A stretch of DNA of 64,000 bases from Pseudorhodoferax sp. Leaf265 (GCF_001422365.1 NZ_LMMT01000040.1:62789-126788); one strand, 5' to 3'; counted from the stretch's first letter, positions 8,708 to 18,102 are shown. Made by a program: numbers and translations. Notes: generated by a model from the letters alone, not told the origin.

Positions 8708-9323
8708 GACCGACGGCGCCGCCATCTACCGCGCCTCGTTCGCCATCATCCGCGCCGAAGCCGCGCTCGCGCGCTTCTCGCCCGCCGAGGAGATGGTGGC
8801 CGTGCGCATGGTCCATGCCGCTGGCATGGTCGATCTCGCGCCCCACATCCGCTTTTCCGCCGGCGCGGCCGAGGCCGCGCGCGCCGCGCTCGAGGCCGGC
8901 GCGCCCATCCTGTGCGATGCGCGCATGGTCAGCGAAGGCATCACGCGCGCCCGGCTGCCGGCCGGCAACCGCATCGTCTGCACGCTGCACGACCCCGAGG
9001 TGCCCGCCATCGCGGCCCGGCTCGGGACGACGCGCAGCGCTGCCGCGGTGGAGCTGTGGCGCCCGCGGCTGGCCGGTGCCGTGGTCGCCATCGGCAACGC
9101 GCCGACCGCGCTGTTCCATTTGCTCAACCTGCTGCAGGACCCGCTCTGTCCGCGGCCGGCGGCCATCGTGGGCTGCCCGGTCGGCTTCGTCGGCGCGGCC
9201 GAATCCAAGGCCGCCTTGATGGACACGCTGCCCGCGCCGGCCATCGTCGTGGACGGGCGCCTGGGCGGCTCGGCCATCACGGTGGCGGCCATCAACGCGC
9301 TGGCCAGCCGCGAGGAAATCTGA
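8679..9323 (+). CDS. cobH: Precorrin-8X methylmutase CobH
   Basis: CobH moves the C11 methyl group to C12, converting precorrin-8X into hydrogenobyrinic acid. The 214-residue length is typical. The catalytic histidine lies in MVHAAGMVD (about residue 48), and the family segments CDARMVSEGI and GNAPTALFHLL are intact. The ATG at 8679 lies inside the end of cobG (29-nt overlap, different frame), which suggests translational coupling. Confidence 0.95.
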   Translation: MRPPTPHRFETDGAAIYRASFAIIRAEAALARFSPAEEMVAVRMVHAAGMVDLAPHIRFSAGAAEAARAALEAGAPILCDARMVSEGITRARLPAGNRIVCTLHDPEVPAIAARLGTTRSAAAVELWRPRLAGAVVAIGNAPTALFHLLNLLQDPLCPRPAAIVGCPVGFVGAAESKAALMDTLPAPAIVVDGRLGGSAITVAAINALASREEI

Positions 9324-10054
9324 TGGGCCGCATCCTCTGCGCCGGGCTGGGCCCCGGCGATCCCGAACTCATGAGCGTGCGCGCCGACCGCGCCATCCGC
9401 ACGGCCGGCCATGTCGCCTACTTCCGCAAGCGCGGCCGGCCCGGCCAGGCCCGGCGCATCGTCGAAGGCATGCTGGCGCCCGCGGTGCAGGAGTACGCGA
9501 TGGAGTACCCGGTCACGACCGAGCTGCCGTTCGACAGCCCCGCCTACAAGGCCTGCCTGTCCGCCTTCTACGACGACTGGGCCGCGCGCCTGGCGGCGCT
9601 GGCGCAGCAGCAGGACGTGGTGGTGCTGTGCGAGGGCGACCCCTTCTTCTTCGGCTCCTTCATGCACCTGCACACACGGCTGCAGGGCCGCGCCCAGGTC
9701 GAGGTGATCCCGGGCATGCCCGGCATGGTGGGCTGCTGGTCGGCCACCAACGTGCCCATCACCTGGGGCGACGACGTGCTGGTGGTGCTGATGGGCACGC
9801 TGCCCGATGCCGAACTGGAGCGCCACATGCGCTCGGCCGATGCGCTGGTGATCATGAAGACCGGCCGCAACCTGCCGCGCGTGCGGCGCGCGCTGCAGGC
9901 CGCCGGCCGGCTCGACGCGGCCTGGCTCGTCGAGCGCGGCACCATGCCTGGCGAGCGCATCGTGCCGCTGGCCCAGGTGGACGGCGCGGACTGCCCCTAC
10001 TTCGCCATCGTGCTGGTCCATGGCCAGGGGCGCCGGCCCGAGGTGCTGGAGTGA
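9323..10054 (+). CDS. cobI: Precorrin-2 C20-methyltransferase CobI
   Basis: This SAM-dependent tetrapyrrole methylase has 243 residues. It has the N-terminal loop AGLGPGDPELMS, the GDPFFFGSF segment and the VIPGMPGM motif of the SUMT-like fold, plus the insertion typical of C20 enzymes. It methylates precorrin-2 to precorrin-3A, the substrate of CobG. The start shares one base with the cobH stop (TGATG). Confidence 0.93.
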   Translation: MGRILCAGLGPGDPELMSVRADRAIRTAGHVAYFRKRGRPGQARRIVEGMLAPAVQEYAMEYPVTTELPFDSPAYKACLSAFYDDWAARLAALAQQQDVVVLCEGDPFFFGSFMHLHTRLQGRAQVEVIPGMPGMVGCWSATNVPITWGDDVLVVLMGTLPDAELERHMRSADALVIMKTGRNLPRVRRALQAAGRLDAAWLVERGTMPGERIVPLAQVDGADCPYFAIVLVHGQGRRPEVLE

Positions 10055-10788
10055 ACGCCGGCTGGCTCTGCATCGCCGGCCTCGGACCGGGCGACCCCTC
10101 CATGCTGACGCCCGAGGTCACGCAGGCGCTGGACCAGGCCACCGACGTGGTCGGCTACATCCCCTACGTGGCCCGTGTCGCGCCGCGCGCGGGGCTGCGC
10201 CTGCACCCTTCGGACAACCGCCAGGAGATCGCGCGCGCGCAGGCTGCGCTGGCCATGGCCGCGGCCGGGCAGCGCGTGGTGCTGGTGTCCTCGGGCGACC
10301 CGGGCGTCTTCGCGATGGCCTCCGCGGTGTTCGAGGCGCTCGAGGCCGCGCCGCAGTGGCAGCAATTGGACATCCGCGTGCTCCCTGGCATCACGGCCAT
10401 GCTGGCCGCGGCCGCCCGGGCCGGCGCGCCGCTGGGGCACGATTTCTGCGCGATCAACCTGAGCGACAACCTCAAGCCGGCCACGACGATCGAAGCGCGC
10501 GTGCGCGCCGCCGCCGCCGCGGACTTCGCCATGGCTTTCTACAACCCGCGCTCGGTGAGCCGTCCCGACACCTTCGCGCGCATCCTCGCGCTGCTGCGCG
10601 AGACCTGCGAACCCGAGCGTCTGGTCGTCTTCGCGCGCGCCGTCGGCACGCCCGAGGAGCGGCTGCGCACCGTGACGCTGGCCGAGGCGACGCCCGAGAT
10701 GGCCGACATGCGCACCGTGGTGCTGGTGGGCAATGCCGCGACCCGGCGCGTCGGCCGCTTCGTCTACACGCCGAGGGCGGCCCGGTGA
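10051..10788 (+). CDS. cobJ: Precorrin-3B C17-methyltransferase CobJ
   Basis: The 245-residue tetrapyrrole methylase catalyses C17 methylation with ring contraction. Motifs are AGLGPGDPSMLTPE at the N-terminus, SSGDPGVFAMA, VLPGITAMLAAA and the CobJ-typical GHDFCAINLSDNLKPA and FYNPRS. It starts at GTG 10051, overlapping the cobI stop by 4 nt. Its last 25 bases overlap the end of the oppositely oriented cobK. Confidence 0.94.
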   Translation: MNAGWLCIAGLGPGDPSMLTPEVTQALDQATDVVGYIPYVARVAPRAGLRLHPSDNRQEIARAQAALAMAAAGQRVVLVSSGDPGVFAMASAVFEALEAAPQWQQLDIRVLPGITAMLAAAARAGAPLGHDFCAINLSDNLKPATTIEARVRAAAAADFAMAFYNPRSVSRPDTFARILALLRETCEPERLVVFARAVGTPEERLRTVTLAEATPEMADMRTVVLVGNAATRRVGRFVYTPRAAR

Positions 10789-11537
10789 GCCGCCAGCCAG
10801 GCCATCGCCTCGGCCACCGAGGCCACGCGGGTGCGGGGTGGCAGCTGCGGCCGCTGGACCAGGACCACCGGCAGGCCCAGGCTGCGGGCGGCGTCGAGCT
10901 TGGCGCGCGCGCCGCTGCCGCCCGCGTTCTTGGCGACCACGTGCGTGCTGCCGTGCGCGAGCATCAGCTGTCGGTCGCCCTCCACCGTGAACGGCCCGCG
11001 GTCCAGCACCAGCGTGGCCTGCGGCAGGGGCAGGGGCTGCAGGGGGGCATCCACCAGCCGCAGCAGGTAGTGGTGCTGGGGGGCCTGGGCGAAGGCGTCC
11101 AGGGTCTGCCGGCCGATGGCCAGGAACACGCACGTGGGCGCGGCCGGCAAGGCCGCCACGGCGGCGGCGACATCGGGCACTTCGCGCCAGTCGTCACCGG
11201 CCTGCGCCACCCAGGCCGGCCGCTCCAGCGCCACCAGGGGGATGCCCAGCGCGGCGCAGGCCTCGACCGCATTGGCGCTCATGCGGGCCGCAAAGGGGTG
11301 GGTCGCATCCACCACCTGCGTGATGCGCTGCGCGCGCAGCCACGCGCACAGCCCGGCCACGCCGCCGAAGCCGCCCACGCGCGTGGGCAGCGGCTGGGCC
11401 CGCGGTGCCTGGGTGCGGCCGGCGTAGGAGTAGACGGCGTCCACGCCCGCCGCGGCCAGGGCGTCGGCGAGTTGGCGGGCTTCGGTGGTGCCGCCCAGGA
11501 GCAGGAGGCGGGGCGTGGCTGAGCGCTGGCTGGACAT
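10764..11537 (-). CDS. cobK: Precorrin-6A reductase CobK, antisense within the cob operon
   Basis: CobK reduces precorrin-6A to dihydro-precorrin-6Y with NADPH. The 257-residue protein starts with the Rossmann-like RLLLLGGTTEARQLADAL and contains VVDATHPFAARMSANA, both typical. It is the only gene of the cluster on the minus strand. Its 3' end overlaps cobJ by 25 nt and its 5' end overlaps the start of cobL by about 23 nt, so its promoter must lie inside cobL. Other start codons at 11540 and 11546 are possible, and no good ribosome-binding site is seen for any of them. Confidence 0.92.
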   Translation of the reverse strand: MSSQRSATPRLLLLGGTTEARQLADALAAAGVDAVYSYAGRTQAPRAQPLPTRVGGFGGVAGLCAWLRAQRITQVVDATHPFAARMSANAVEACAALGIPLVALERPAWVAQAGDDWREVPDVAAAVAALPAAPTCVFLAIGRQTLDAFAQAPQHHYLLRLVDAPLQPLPLPQATLVLDRGPFTVEGDRQLMLAHGSTHVVAKNAGGSGARAKLDAARSLGLPVVLVQRPQLPPRTRVASVAEAMAWLAAHRAALGV

Positions 11538-12693
11538 CATCGGCATCGGAGAAGACGGGTTGGCCGGATTGTCCGGTGCCGGCCGCACGGCGCTGGAACA
11601 GGCCACGGTCGTCTTCGGCGGCCCGCGCCACCTCGCGCTGGCGCAGGCCGGTGCGCGCGGCCAGGCCTGGCCGCAGCCCTTCGACCTCGCACCGGTGCTG
11701 GCGCTGCGCGGGCGCCGCGTGGCCGTGCTGGCCTCGGGCGATCCGTTCTGGTTCGGCGCCGGCGGATCGTTGGCGGCGCAGCTCGCGCCCGAGGAGTGGA
11801 CGGCACACCCGGCCCCGTCGACCTTCTCGCTGGCCGCCGCGCGGCTGGGCTGGCGGCTCGAGGGCACCGCCTGCCTGGGCCTGCATGCCAGGCCCTTCGC
11901 CGTCGCGCGCGCGCACCTGCATCCGGGCGCGCGGCTGCTGTGCCTGCTGGCCTCGGCCGAGGCCGTGGGCGCGTTCGCGCAATGGCTGTGCGCAGAAGGC
12001 TTCGGCGGCTCCACGCTGTGGGTGCTGCAAGCCCTGGGCGGCCCGCGCGAGCGCGTGCGCCAGACCACCGCCGCAGGCTTCGACCTGGCCGGCATCGCGG
12101 CGCCCGTGGCCGTGGCGCTGGAGCCGGCTGGTGCCGCCGGGCTGCCGCGCACGGCCGGCCTGCCCGATGCAGCCTTCGCGCACGACGGGCAGATCACCAA
12201 GTCGCCCATGCGCGCGCTGACGCTGGCGGCACTGGCGCCCCGCCCCGGCGAGCTGCTGTGGGATGTCGGTGCCGGCTCGGGCTCCGTCGCGGTCGAGTGG
12301 TGCCTGGCGGGCGGGCGTGCCTGTGCCGTGGAGCAGCACGCGGCGCGCGCGGCCAACGTGCAGGCGAATGCCGGGCGCTTCGGCGTGGCCGAGCACCTGC
12401 AGGTGGTCCACGGCCGCGCGCCGCAGGCCCTGGCGGGGCTGGCGCCCGCGCAGGCCATCTTCGTCGGCGGCGGCTTCGACCTCGCCCTGTTCGAGGCGCT
12501 GCGCGCTGCCAGCCCCGCAGCGCGCCTGGTGGCCAATGCCGTCACGCTGGAGACCGAAGCCCTGCTGCTGCAGCTGCAGGGCAGCCATGGCGGCGCGCTG
12601 CTGCGCATCGACATCGCCCAGGCCGCGCCGCTGGGCCGCCTGCGCGGCTGGGCGCCGTCGCGCCCCATCGTGCAGTGGAGCGTGCAGCTGTGA
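11515..12693 (+). CDS. cobL: Precorrin-6Y C5,15-methyltransferase (decarboxylating) CobL
   Basis: The 392-residue protein is a fusion of a CbiE-like tetrapyrrole methylase (about residues 1-200, [12 protein letters not shown]) and a CbiT-like SAM methyltransferase (about 215-390). The CbiT half has [16 protein letters not shown] followed by the motif I glycine loop [16 protein letters not shown]. It methylates C5 and C15 and removes the C12 acetate carboxyl. Start is GTG 11515, six bases after AGGAGG (11503-11508), so it has its own strong ribosome-binding site despite being internal to the operon. Confidence 0.95.
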   Translation: MAERWLDIIGIGEDGLAGLSGAGRTALEQATVVFGGPRHLALAQAGARGQAWPQPFDLAPVLALRGRRVAVLASGDPFWFGAGGSLAAQLAPEEWTAHPAPSTFSLAAARLGWRLEGTACLGLHARPFAVARAHLHPGARLLCLLASAEAVGAFAQWLCAEGFGGSTLWVLQALGGPRERVRQTTAAGFDLAGIAAPVAVALEPAGAAGLPRTAGLPDAAFAHDGQITKSPMRALTLAALAPRPGELLWDVGAGSGSVAVEWCLAGGRACAVEQHAARAANVQANAGRFGVAEHLQVVHGRAPQALAGLAPAQAIFVGGGFDLALFEALRAASPAARLVANAVTLETEALLLQLQGSHGGALLRIDIAQAAPLGRLRGWAPSRPIVQWSVQL

Positions 12694-13088
12694 CCGTGCT
12701 CGGCGTGGGCCTGCATTCCGGCGCCGGCCTGGCCTCGCTGCGCGATGCGCTGCGTGCCGCCTGCGCCGCGCTGCCGGCCCGCCCCGTGCTGCGCGCCGTG
12801 GCCACAGCGCAGGACAAGCTGGACTGCGCCGCGCTGGCCCAGTTCGCCGCGGAACTGCGCGTGCCGCTGATCGGCGTCCCGCTGCCTCTGCTGGCCGTGC
12901 AGCCCGCCACACCCAGTGCCTTCGCGCCGGCGCGCTACGGCGGACGCAGCCTGGCCGAAGCCGCCGCGCTCGCGGCCGCCGGGCCCGGCGCGCGGCTGCT
13001 CGCGCCGCGCGCCGTCTCCACCGACCGGCAGGCCACGGCGGCATTGGCCGCGGCCCTGCCCTACCCCATCGACCCCAGCGAACCATGA
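12690..13088 (+). CDS. cobE: CobE / CbiG C-terminal domain protein
   Basis: The 132-residue protein matches the C-terminal domain of CbiG, which exists as free-standing CobE in aerobic pathways: [12 protein letters not shown] at the N-terminus, then a strand-helix pattern with [12 protein letters not shown] and [12 protein letters not shown]. Its exact reaction is unsettled; it is needed for cobalamin synthesis in Pseudomonas denitrificans. Start is GTG 12690, overlapping the cobL stop by 4 nt. Confidence 0.88.
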   Translation: MTVLGVGLHSGAGLASLRDALRAACAALPARPVLRAVATAQDKLDCAALAQFAAELRVPLIGVPLPLLAVQPATPSAFAPARYGGRSLAEAAALAAAGPGARLLAPRAVSTDRQATAALAAALPYPIDPSEP

Positions 13089-13873
13089 CCGTCCACTTCA
13101 TCGGCGCCGGCCCCGGCGCCCCCGACCTGCTGACCCTGCGCGGCCGCGACCTGATCGCCGCCTGCCCGGTCTGCCTCTACGCGGGCTCGCTCGTGCCCGA
13201 GGGCGTGCTGGCCTTCTGCCCGCCCGGCGCGCGCCTGGTCAACACCGCGCCGCTGTCGCTCGACGAAATCGTCGAGGCCATCCGCGGCGCGCACGCCGCC
13301 GGCCAGGACGTGGCGCGCCTGCACTCGGGCGACCTGTCGGTCTGGTCGGCCATGGGCGAGCAGCTGCGCCGGCTGCGCGCACTCGGCATCCCGTTCACGG
13401 TCACGCCGGGCGTGCCGTCCTTCGCCGCGGCGGCCGCCACGCTGGCGCAGGAGCTGACCCTGCCCGGGCGCGCGCAGTCGGTGGTGCTGACACGCACCTC
13501 CGGGCGTGCCTCGGCGATGCCCGAGGGCGAGGCCCTGGCGCGCTTCGCGGCCACCGGCGCCACCCTGGCGATCCATCTGTCCATCCATGTGCTGGCCCAG
13601 GTGGTGGCCGAGCTGCTGCCGTTCTACGGGCCCGACTGCCCGGTGGCCGTGGTCTGGCGCGCCAGCTGGCCCGACGAGCGCGTGCTGCGCGGCACGCTGG
13701 CCAGCATCGAGGCCGCCGTGGGGCCGACCATGGACCGCACCGCGCTGATCCTGGTCGGCGCCAACCTCGGCGCAGAGGACTTCGGCACCAGCCGGCTCTA
13801 TGCCAGCGACTACGACCGCCGCTACCGCCCGCTTGGCGCCACGCCGCGCTTTCCCGCGGGCGACGACGCATGA
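13085..13873 (+). CDS. cobM: Precorrin-4 C11-methyltransferase CobM
   Basis: This 262-residue SAM-dependent tetrapyrrole methylase shows [17 protein letters not shown], the CobM-typical [27 protein letters not shown] and [13 protein letters not shown]. It makes precorrin-5. The start ATG 13085 overlaps the cobE stop by 4 nt (ATGA). Confidence 0.95.
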   Translation: MTVHFIGAGPGAPDLLTLRGRDLIAACPVCLYAGSLVPEGVLAFCPPGARLVNTAPLSLDEIVEAIRGAHAAGQDVARLHSGDLSVWSAMGEQLRRLRALGIPFTVTPGVPSFAAAAATLAQELTLPGRAQSVVLTRTSGRASAMPEGEALARFAATGATLAIHLSIHVLAQVVAELLPFYGPDCPVAVVWRASWPDERVLRGTLASIEAAVGPTMDRTALILVGANLGAEDFGTSRLYASDYDRRYRPLGATPRFPAGDDA

Positions 13874-14631
13874 TCGAGCTGGCGCTGGTCGGCATCGGCA
13901 CCGGCCACCCCGACCACATCACGCGGCTAGGGGAGCGCGCGCTGAACGCGGCCGACCTGATCCTGATCCCGCGCAAGGGCGAAGGCAAGGGAGACTTGGC
14001 GGACGTGCGGCTGGCGATCTGCTCGGCCGTCGTCACTGCGGGCACGCGCATCGCCTTCTTCGACATGCCGGTGCGCGCGGGCGCGGCGACCGACTACGCC
14101 GGCGCCGTCGAACGCTGGCACGACGCGATTGCCGAGGCCTGGCTGGCGGCCATCGCCGCGCACCTGCCCGGCGGCGGGCGCCTGGCCCTGCTGGTCTGGG
14201 GCGACCCCTCGCTGTACGACAGCACGCTGCGCATCGCCGCGCGGCTGGCGCGCCGCATCGCGCTGCGCACCAGCGTCGTGCCCGGCATCACGGCGCTGCA
14301 GGCGCTGACGGCCGCGCACGCCATCCCGCTCAACGCCATCAACAGCCCGGTCACCATCACCACCGGGCGGCGGCTGGAGACGGGCGGCTGGCCGGCCGGT
14401 GCCGACACCGTGGCCGTGCTGCTGGACGGGCGCTGCGCCTTCCGCGGCCTGGACCCCGCAGGCCTGTCGATCTGGTGGGGCGCCTACCTCGGCCTGCCGC
14501 AGCAGCTGCTGCGCCACGGCGCGCTGGCCGACGTGGCCGAACCCATCGCCCAGCTGCGCGAGACGGCACGGCAGGCGCAGGGCTGGATCATGGACACCTA
14601 CCTGCTGCGGCGCAGCCCTGCGGCAGCGTAG
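13870..14631 (+). CDS. cobF: Precorrin-6A synthase (deacetylating) CobF
   Basis: This 253-residue tetrapyrrole methylase is specific to the aerobic route: it methylates C1 and releases the acetyl group extruded during ring contraction. The N-terminal loop [13 protein letters not shown], the stretch [16 protein letters not shown] and [15 protein letters not shown] support the call. It overlaps cobM by 4 nt and is the last gene of the operon. The genes for cobalt insertion and side-chain amidation (cobNST, cobB, cobQ) are not in this window. Confidence 0.95.
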   Translation: MIELALVGIGTGHPDHITRLGERALNAADLILIPRKGEGKGDLADVRLAICSAVVTAGTRIAFFDMPVRAGAATDYAGAVERWHDAIAEAWLAAIAAHLPGGGRLALLVWGDPSLYDSTLRIAARLARRIALRTSVVPGITALQALTAAHAIPLNAINSPVTITTGRRLETGGWPAGADTVAVLLDGRCAFRGLDPAGLSIWWGAYLGLPQQLLRHGALADVAEPIAQLRETARQAQGWIMDTYLLRRSPAAA

Positions 14632-14638
14632 GCGCCGG

Positions 14639-14663
14639 CAATGCCTGTGCAGCACAGGCATTG
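14639..14663 (+). terminator. 25-bp near-perfect palindrome after cobF, candidate terminator
   Basis: CAATGCCTGTGC and GCACAGGCATTG are perfect complements around a single central A. As RNA this gives a 10-pair stem with a 5-nt loop, 8 bases after the cobF stop. There is no U-tract, so it may work with Rho, protect the 3' end, or be a protein-binding dyad instead. Confidence 0.5.
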
Positions 14664-14808
14664 CACCTGTCCGGACCATGGGCATGGCCGTGCTGCACGG
14701 AAGTACGCGTACAGTCGCCACACCGTCTCCCGGGCCCCGGCCCGCGACACGCAGCCCGCACCCGACGCGGCCGGCCCGGCACCGACTGGCCGCCGCGCCC
14801 CCCGAACC

Positions 14809-15063
14809 ATGCACCGACACGTGACCCGCGAGCAGTTGGAGCAGTGCCGGCGTGCACTTGCCTCGGCCGACACATCGGACGAGATGCGCGCGCTGGCCAG
14901 CGACCTGCTGGACACCCTGCTCAGGATGTACGACGGCGGCCGGCTGAGCCGCGAGGTGCTGTTGCTGGTCCTGGATTCACTGGCCCTGATCCCCGACCTC
15001 GTGGTCTGCGTCGACCGGATCCGGGCCCGGCTCGGCGACAGCCAGTCCGAGCCGGGCGCCTAG
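14809..15063 (+). CDS. Small hypothetical protein (84 aa)
   Basis: This is a helical, acidic-to-neutral protein beginning MHRHVTREQLEQCRRAL, with a hydrophobic heptad-like stretch (LSREVLLLVLDSLALIPDLVV). It has no signal peptide. I do not recognise it. The 177 bases before it carry only the palindrome after cobF. Confidence 0.5.
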   Translation: MHRHVTREQLEQCRRALASADTSDEMRALASDLLDTLLRMYDGGRLSREVLLLVLDSLALIPDLVVCVDRIRARLGDSQSEPGA

Positions 15064-15216
15064 CCTGCGCGCCATCGGTGGTGGCCCACTGCGAGGCCAC
15101 CGGGCGCCCGCAGGTGGCGGACTCTCCTACAAGCGCTTGCGGGCCGGCGCGACAGCGCGGCCGCGCCAGCCTGCCTAGGCTGTAGCACACCACTCCCCCA
15201 TCCGAAAGGACAGCCC

Positions 15217-15423
15217 ATGGCCACCAACCAACCCCGCGACCGCGAACGTGCAGGCATGCTCCCGGACGCAGCCGACGACGGCGCGCGCACCGGCGTGCCG
15301 GCCGAGCGCGGCGCCCCCGAGGCCGAACACGGCCAGTACGGCCTGGTGCGCGAAGGCAGCAAGGCAGCCGAAGGCCTCAGCGAGCCCCAGATCCGCGGTG
15401 TCGCACCGCGCAAGAGCCCATGA
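15217..15423 (+). CDS. Small hypothetical protein (68 aa), probably disordered
   Basis: The protein is polar, rich in Ala, Glu, Arg and Gly (MATNQPRDRERAGMLPDAAD at the start), and predicted disordered. A GAAAGGA ribosome-binding site precedes the ATG. Its stop overlaps the start of the next gene by 4 nt (ATGA), so both are probably translated together. No function is recognised. Confidence 0.55.
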   Translation: MATNQPRDRERAGMLPDAADDGARTGVPAERGAPEAEHGQYGLVREGSKAAEGLSEPQIRGVAPRKSP

Positions 15424-15689
15424 CGGCAGTGGACATGGGCCTGGGGCGCTGGGTCGCGCGCGCCCGCCATGCCGACGGGCGCCATCTCGCCATCGAGCTG
15501 CTGTGCCGCGGCATGCCGTCGGCCGAGCAGTTCGCCGCCGCTGCGCTCCAGCGCGCACGCGCCCTGGGCCTGGCGCGCCTGGACCGCAAGACGGCCAGGC
15601 GGCGCAGCAGCGATGTGGCGCGGCTGGCCCGGTGCGGCGTCACGATCCTGGCCATCCAGCCGGGCGCCGCCTGGGAGCGCGGCGGCTGA
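15420..15689 (+). CDS. Small hypothetical protein (89 aa)
   Basis: The protein begins MTAVDMGLGRWVARARHADG and contains a likely small alpha/beta fold (ADGRHLAIELLCRGMPSAEQ then a basic helix). It is coupled to the preceding gene through a 4-nt overlap. It is not recognised. Confidence 0.5.
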   Translation: MTAVDMGLGRWVARARHADGRHLAIELLCRGMPSAEQFAAAALQRARALGLARLDRKTARRRSSDVARLARCGVTILAIQPGAAWERGG

Positions 15690-15759
15690 CGCGTTGCGCG
15701 CCAGCCCAGCGGGCCGCACGCACTGCCAAGGCCCGCGGACGGCAACACGGAGGAACAGC

Positions 15760-16248
15760 ATGTTCGAATTGACGCTGCCCTGGTGGGAACTGGTGCTGCG
15801 CGGCACCGCGGTCTACACCACGCTGCTGGTGCTCATGCGCCTGTCGGGCAAGCGCACGGTCGGGCAGTTCACGCCCTTCGACCTCCTGGTCGTCATGCTG
15901 CTCAGCGAGGGCGTGTCCAACGCCCTGCTGGGGGGCGAGGAGTCGCTGGCAGGCGGCCTCATCGTGGCCTGCACGCTGCTCGGCCTCAACGTGCTCGTGA
16001 GCCGCGCGAGCGCGCGCAGCGACCGCATCCGCAAGCTGGCCGAAGGCGAGCCCGTGGTCGTGGGCTGCAACGGCCGCATCCTCGCGGACCGCCTGCGCGC
16101 CGAGCATGTCACGCGCGAGGACGTGCTGCAGGCCCTGCGCGAGGCCGATTGCGATGTCGCCGACATGAAGCTGGCGCTGCTGGAGGCCGATGGCCGGATC
16201 AGCATCCTGCGCCACGCCGAGGGCATGGCCGCCCACCTGCGCGGCTGA
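15760..16248 (+). CDS. DUF421 (YetF-type) membrane protein
   Basis: The 162-residue protein has two or three N-terminal membrane helices, including the family signature LMRLSGKRTVGQFTPFDLLV. A cytoplasmic YetF-like domain follows (RKLAEGEPVVVGCNGRI, then VLQALREADCDVADMKLALL). The family is widespread and linked to sporulation or stress in Bacillus; its molecular role is not established. The GGAGGA ribosome-binding site lies 6 bases before the ATG. Confidence 0.88.
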   Translation: MFELTLPWWELVLRGTAVYTTLLVLMRLSGKRTVGQFTPFDLLVVMLLSEGVSNALLGGEESLAGGLIVACTLLGLNVLVSRASARSDRIRKLAEGEPVVVGCNGRILADRLRAEHVTREDVLQALREADCDVADMKLALLEADGRISILRHAEGMAAHLRG

Positions 16249-16348
16249 CGCGCACGCAGGAGATGGACGACGTGCGCAGAGCGCCTGTTCCCGCAGCCCG
16301 CGGGACGCGCACGCCCTACCTTGGTGGCTCACTCAACAGGAGATCACG

Positions 16349-16825
16349 ATGGAAGAAAAGAGCAAGGTCGGCACCGGGGCTGCGGTCGGTGCGGTGACGG
16401 GTGGTGTGGCCGGTGGCGCTGCGGCGGGCGCGGCCGTCGGCGGAATGACGGGGCCGGTCGGTGCGGCCCTGGGCGCCGCTGTCGGTGCCGCCGTCGGCGC
16501 CCTGGCGGGCAAGGCGGCGAAGGTCGACCCGGTGGCCGAGGACAACTACTGGCGCGACAACTTCAACACCCGGCCCTATGCCGCGGGCTCCAACTACGAC
16601 CAGTACGGTCCGGCCTACATGTACGGTGCCAGCGCCTACGAGAAGTACCCGGGCCGCTCCTTCGACGAGGTCGAGCCCGAGCTGGGCACGGGCTGGTCCG
16701 CATCGCGCGGCCGCTCGTCCCTCGAATGGGACAACGCGCGCCATGCCACGCGCGACGCCTGGCAACGCCTGAGCGACCGGGTCGAGCGTGCCGTGCCCGG
16801 CGACTCCGACCGGGACGGCAAGTAG
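16349..16825 (+). CDS. Glycine-zipper protein
   Basis: The 158-residue protein starts MEEKSKVGTGAAVGAVTGG. About 45 residues of GxxxG/AxxxG glycine-zipper pattern (residues 8-52) follow, then a tyrosine-rich hydrophilic domain (NYWRDNFNTRPYAAGSNYDQ). Such zippers insert or associate with membranes; proteins of this layout are often general-stress proteins. It has no signal peptide, so it is probably a cytoplasmic or inner-membrane-associated protein. A G-rich ribosome-binding site (CAGGAG) precedes the ATG. Confidence 0.75.
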   Translation: MEEKSKVGTGAAVGAVTGGVAGGAAAGAAVGGMTGPVGAALGAAVGAAVGALAGKAAKVDPVAEDNYWRDNFNTRPYAAGSNYDQYGPAYMYGASAYEKYPGRSFDEVEPELGTGWSASRGRSSLEWDNARHATRDAWQRLSDRVERAVPGDSDRDGK

Positions 16826-16833
16826 ACGCACCA

Positions 16834-16855
16834 CAACGGGCTGCCAGGCCCGTTG
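16834..16855 (+). terminator. Stem-loop after the glycine-zipper gene, candidate terminator
   Basis: CAACGGGC (16834-16841) pairs with GCCCGTTG (16848-16855) around a 6-nt loop, 8 bases after the stop. No U-tract follows, so intrinsic termination is uncertain. Confidence 0.45.
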
Positions 16856-17162
16856 GCATGTCCAGGGTCCGCGCGCAGCACTGCGCACGGCCGCTTGCAC
16901 GCCGCTTGCGTGCACTGATGGCCGCCTTGGCGCGGTCGTGCCGGGCCTTGGCCTGCGCGAGCTTCTTGGAGGACTTGCGCGACGGCTCGGGGTGCGTGCG
17001 GTCGGCGCTGCCGGTCGAACGCGCGCCGGGCGTGGGCGAACAGCAACTGTCTGAACTCACGCTGGAGCCATAGGGCGGCTGCCGACCGGCCCATGCTGTT
17101 CGTGGGCCGCTCCGCGCGGCGGTGATCCAGGTGCTAGCCCAGGCGCGCCTCAGTGCCGGTCG
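16856..17162. other. Gene-free stretch, nothing supported
   Basis: Between the hairpin at 16855 and the stop of the next minus-strand gene I see open frames on both strands, but their translations are low-complexity (arginine- and alanine-rich) with no ribosome-binding site or family pattern. The DNA is slightly richer in A+T near 17040-17070. Nothing can be annotated with confidence. Confidence 0.4.
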
Positions 17163-17468
17163 TCATGACCCTGGTGGACCGCGGAAGGCCTTGGCGATGT
17201 CCACGCGCGCCTGCGCCAGGGCCGCGAGCCGCTGCTGGATCTGCTGCGGCGTGGCCCGGGGGTTGCCGATGGACAGCCGGCCGAGGTAGTGCTCGCCGGC
17301 CACGAGGTCGGCGCGCCCGAACACATAGTCGGGCGTGCGCTGCACCGCGATGCGGATGTCCACGCCGCGGTAGGACATCGCCTGCTCCTGCACCGTGTCG
17401 ACGCGAGCGCCCGGAGCCGGCATGCAGCCGGGCTGCTGAGCCGCGGCAGCGGGTTGTTGGGTGGCCAT
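17163..17468 (-). CDS. Hypothetical protein (101 aa)
   Basis: A low-complexity start (MATQQPAAAAQQPG) precedes a compact domain from MSYRGVDIRIAVQRTPDYVF to a helical C-terminus (QQIQQRLAALAQARVDIAKA). The ATG at 17468 follows a strong AGGAGGA ribosome-binding site. It is co-oriented with the three genes upstream of it, including Ku. It is not recognised. Confidence 0.6.
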   Translation of the reverse strand: MATQQPAAAAQQPGCMPAPGARVDTVQEQAMSYRGVDIRIAVQRTPDYVFGRADLVAGEHYLGRLSIGNPRATPQQIQQRLAALAQARVDIAKAFRGPPGS

Positions 17469-17571
17469 GTGCTTCCTCCTTTCAAGCGGACCGTTCAACC
17501 AGGTCCGAGCGAGATAGGGGCTGCGCACGCGGCTTCAAGCCCATGCCGCGCCGCACGGCCGCCGGCCGCGG

Positions 17572-17787
<216 letters not shown>

Positions 17788-17925
17788 GGTGTGTCCTTTG
17801 CGGATGGGCGGCTTCCCGGGGCCGGAGGGCGGCCTGCCTAGCGGGCCTGGCGAGCACAAGGCTGCCACAGCCGCAGCGAAGCGGTCTGCGGGAATCACGA
17901 ACGTGGTGCTCTGCGCCACGGAACC

Positions 17926-18102
17926 TCAACGACTGCGCAGGTACTCGCGCACCTTGTCCGCCGAGTTGCCGACGGCCTGCACCGCCTCGCGCAGCTTGTC
18001 TTCGGTGGTGTCGAGGCTCCTGGCCCAATCGCGCCGCTCGTAGTCCTGGTCGATGGCGATCCGCTGGCGGTCCGCTGCGGTCTGGCCCTTGTCGTCTGCC
18101 AT
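17926..18102 (-). CDS. DUF3606 domain protein
   Basis: The 58-residue protein matches the DUF3606 pattern over its whole length: MADDKGQTAADRQRIAIDQD, then YERRDWARSL, then LREAVQAVGNSADKVREYL. These tiny helical proteins are common in Proteobacteria that also carry Ku and LigD or other stress genes; their function is unknown. AAGGAG lies before the ATG at 18102. Confidence 0.85.
   Translation of the reverse strand: MADDKGQTAADRQRIAIDQDYERRDWARSLDTTEDKLREAVQAVGNSADKVREYLRSR

Noticed and set aside
16563-17060. Possible Lys/Arg-rich minus-strand protein overlapping the glycine-zipper gene
   Set aside because: Only a short stretch looks protein-like, it has no ribosome-binding site, and most of it lies opposite a supported gene.
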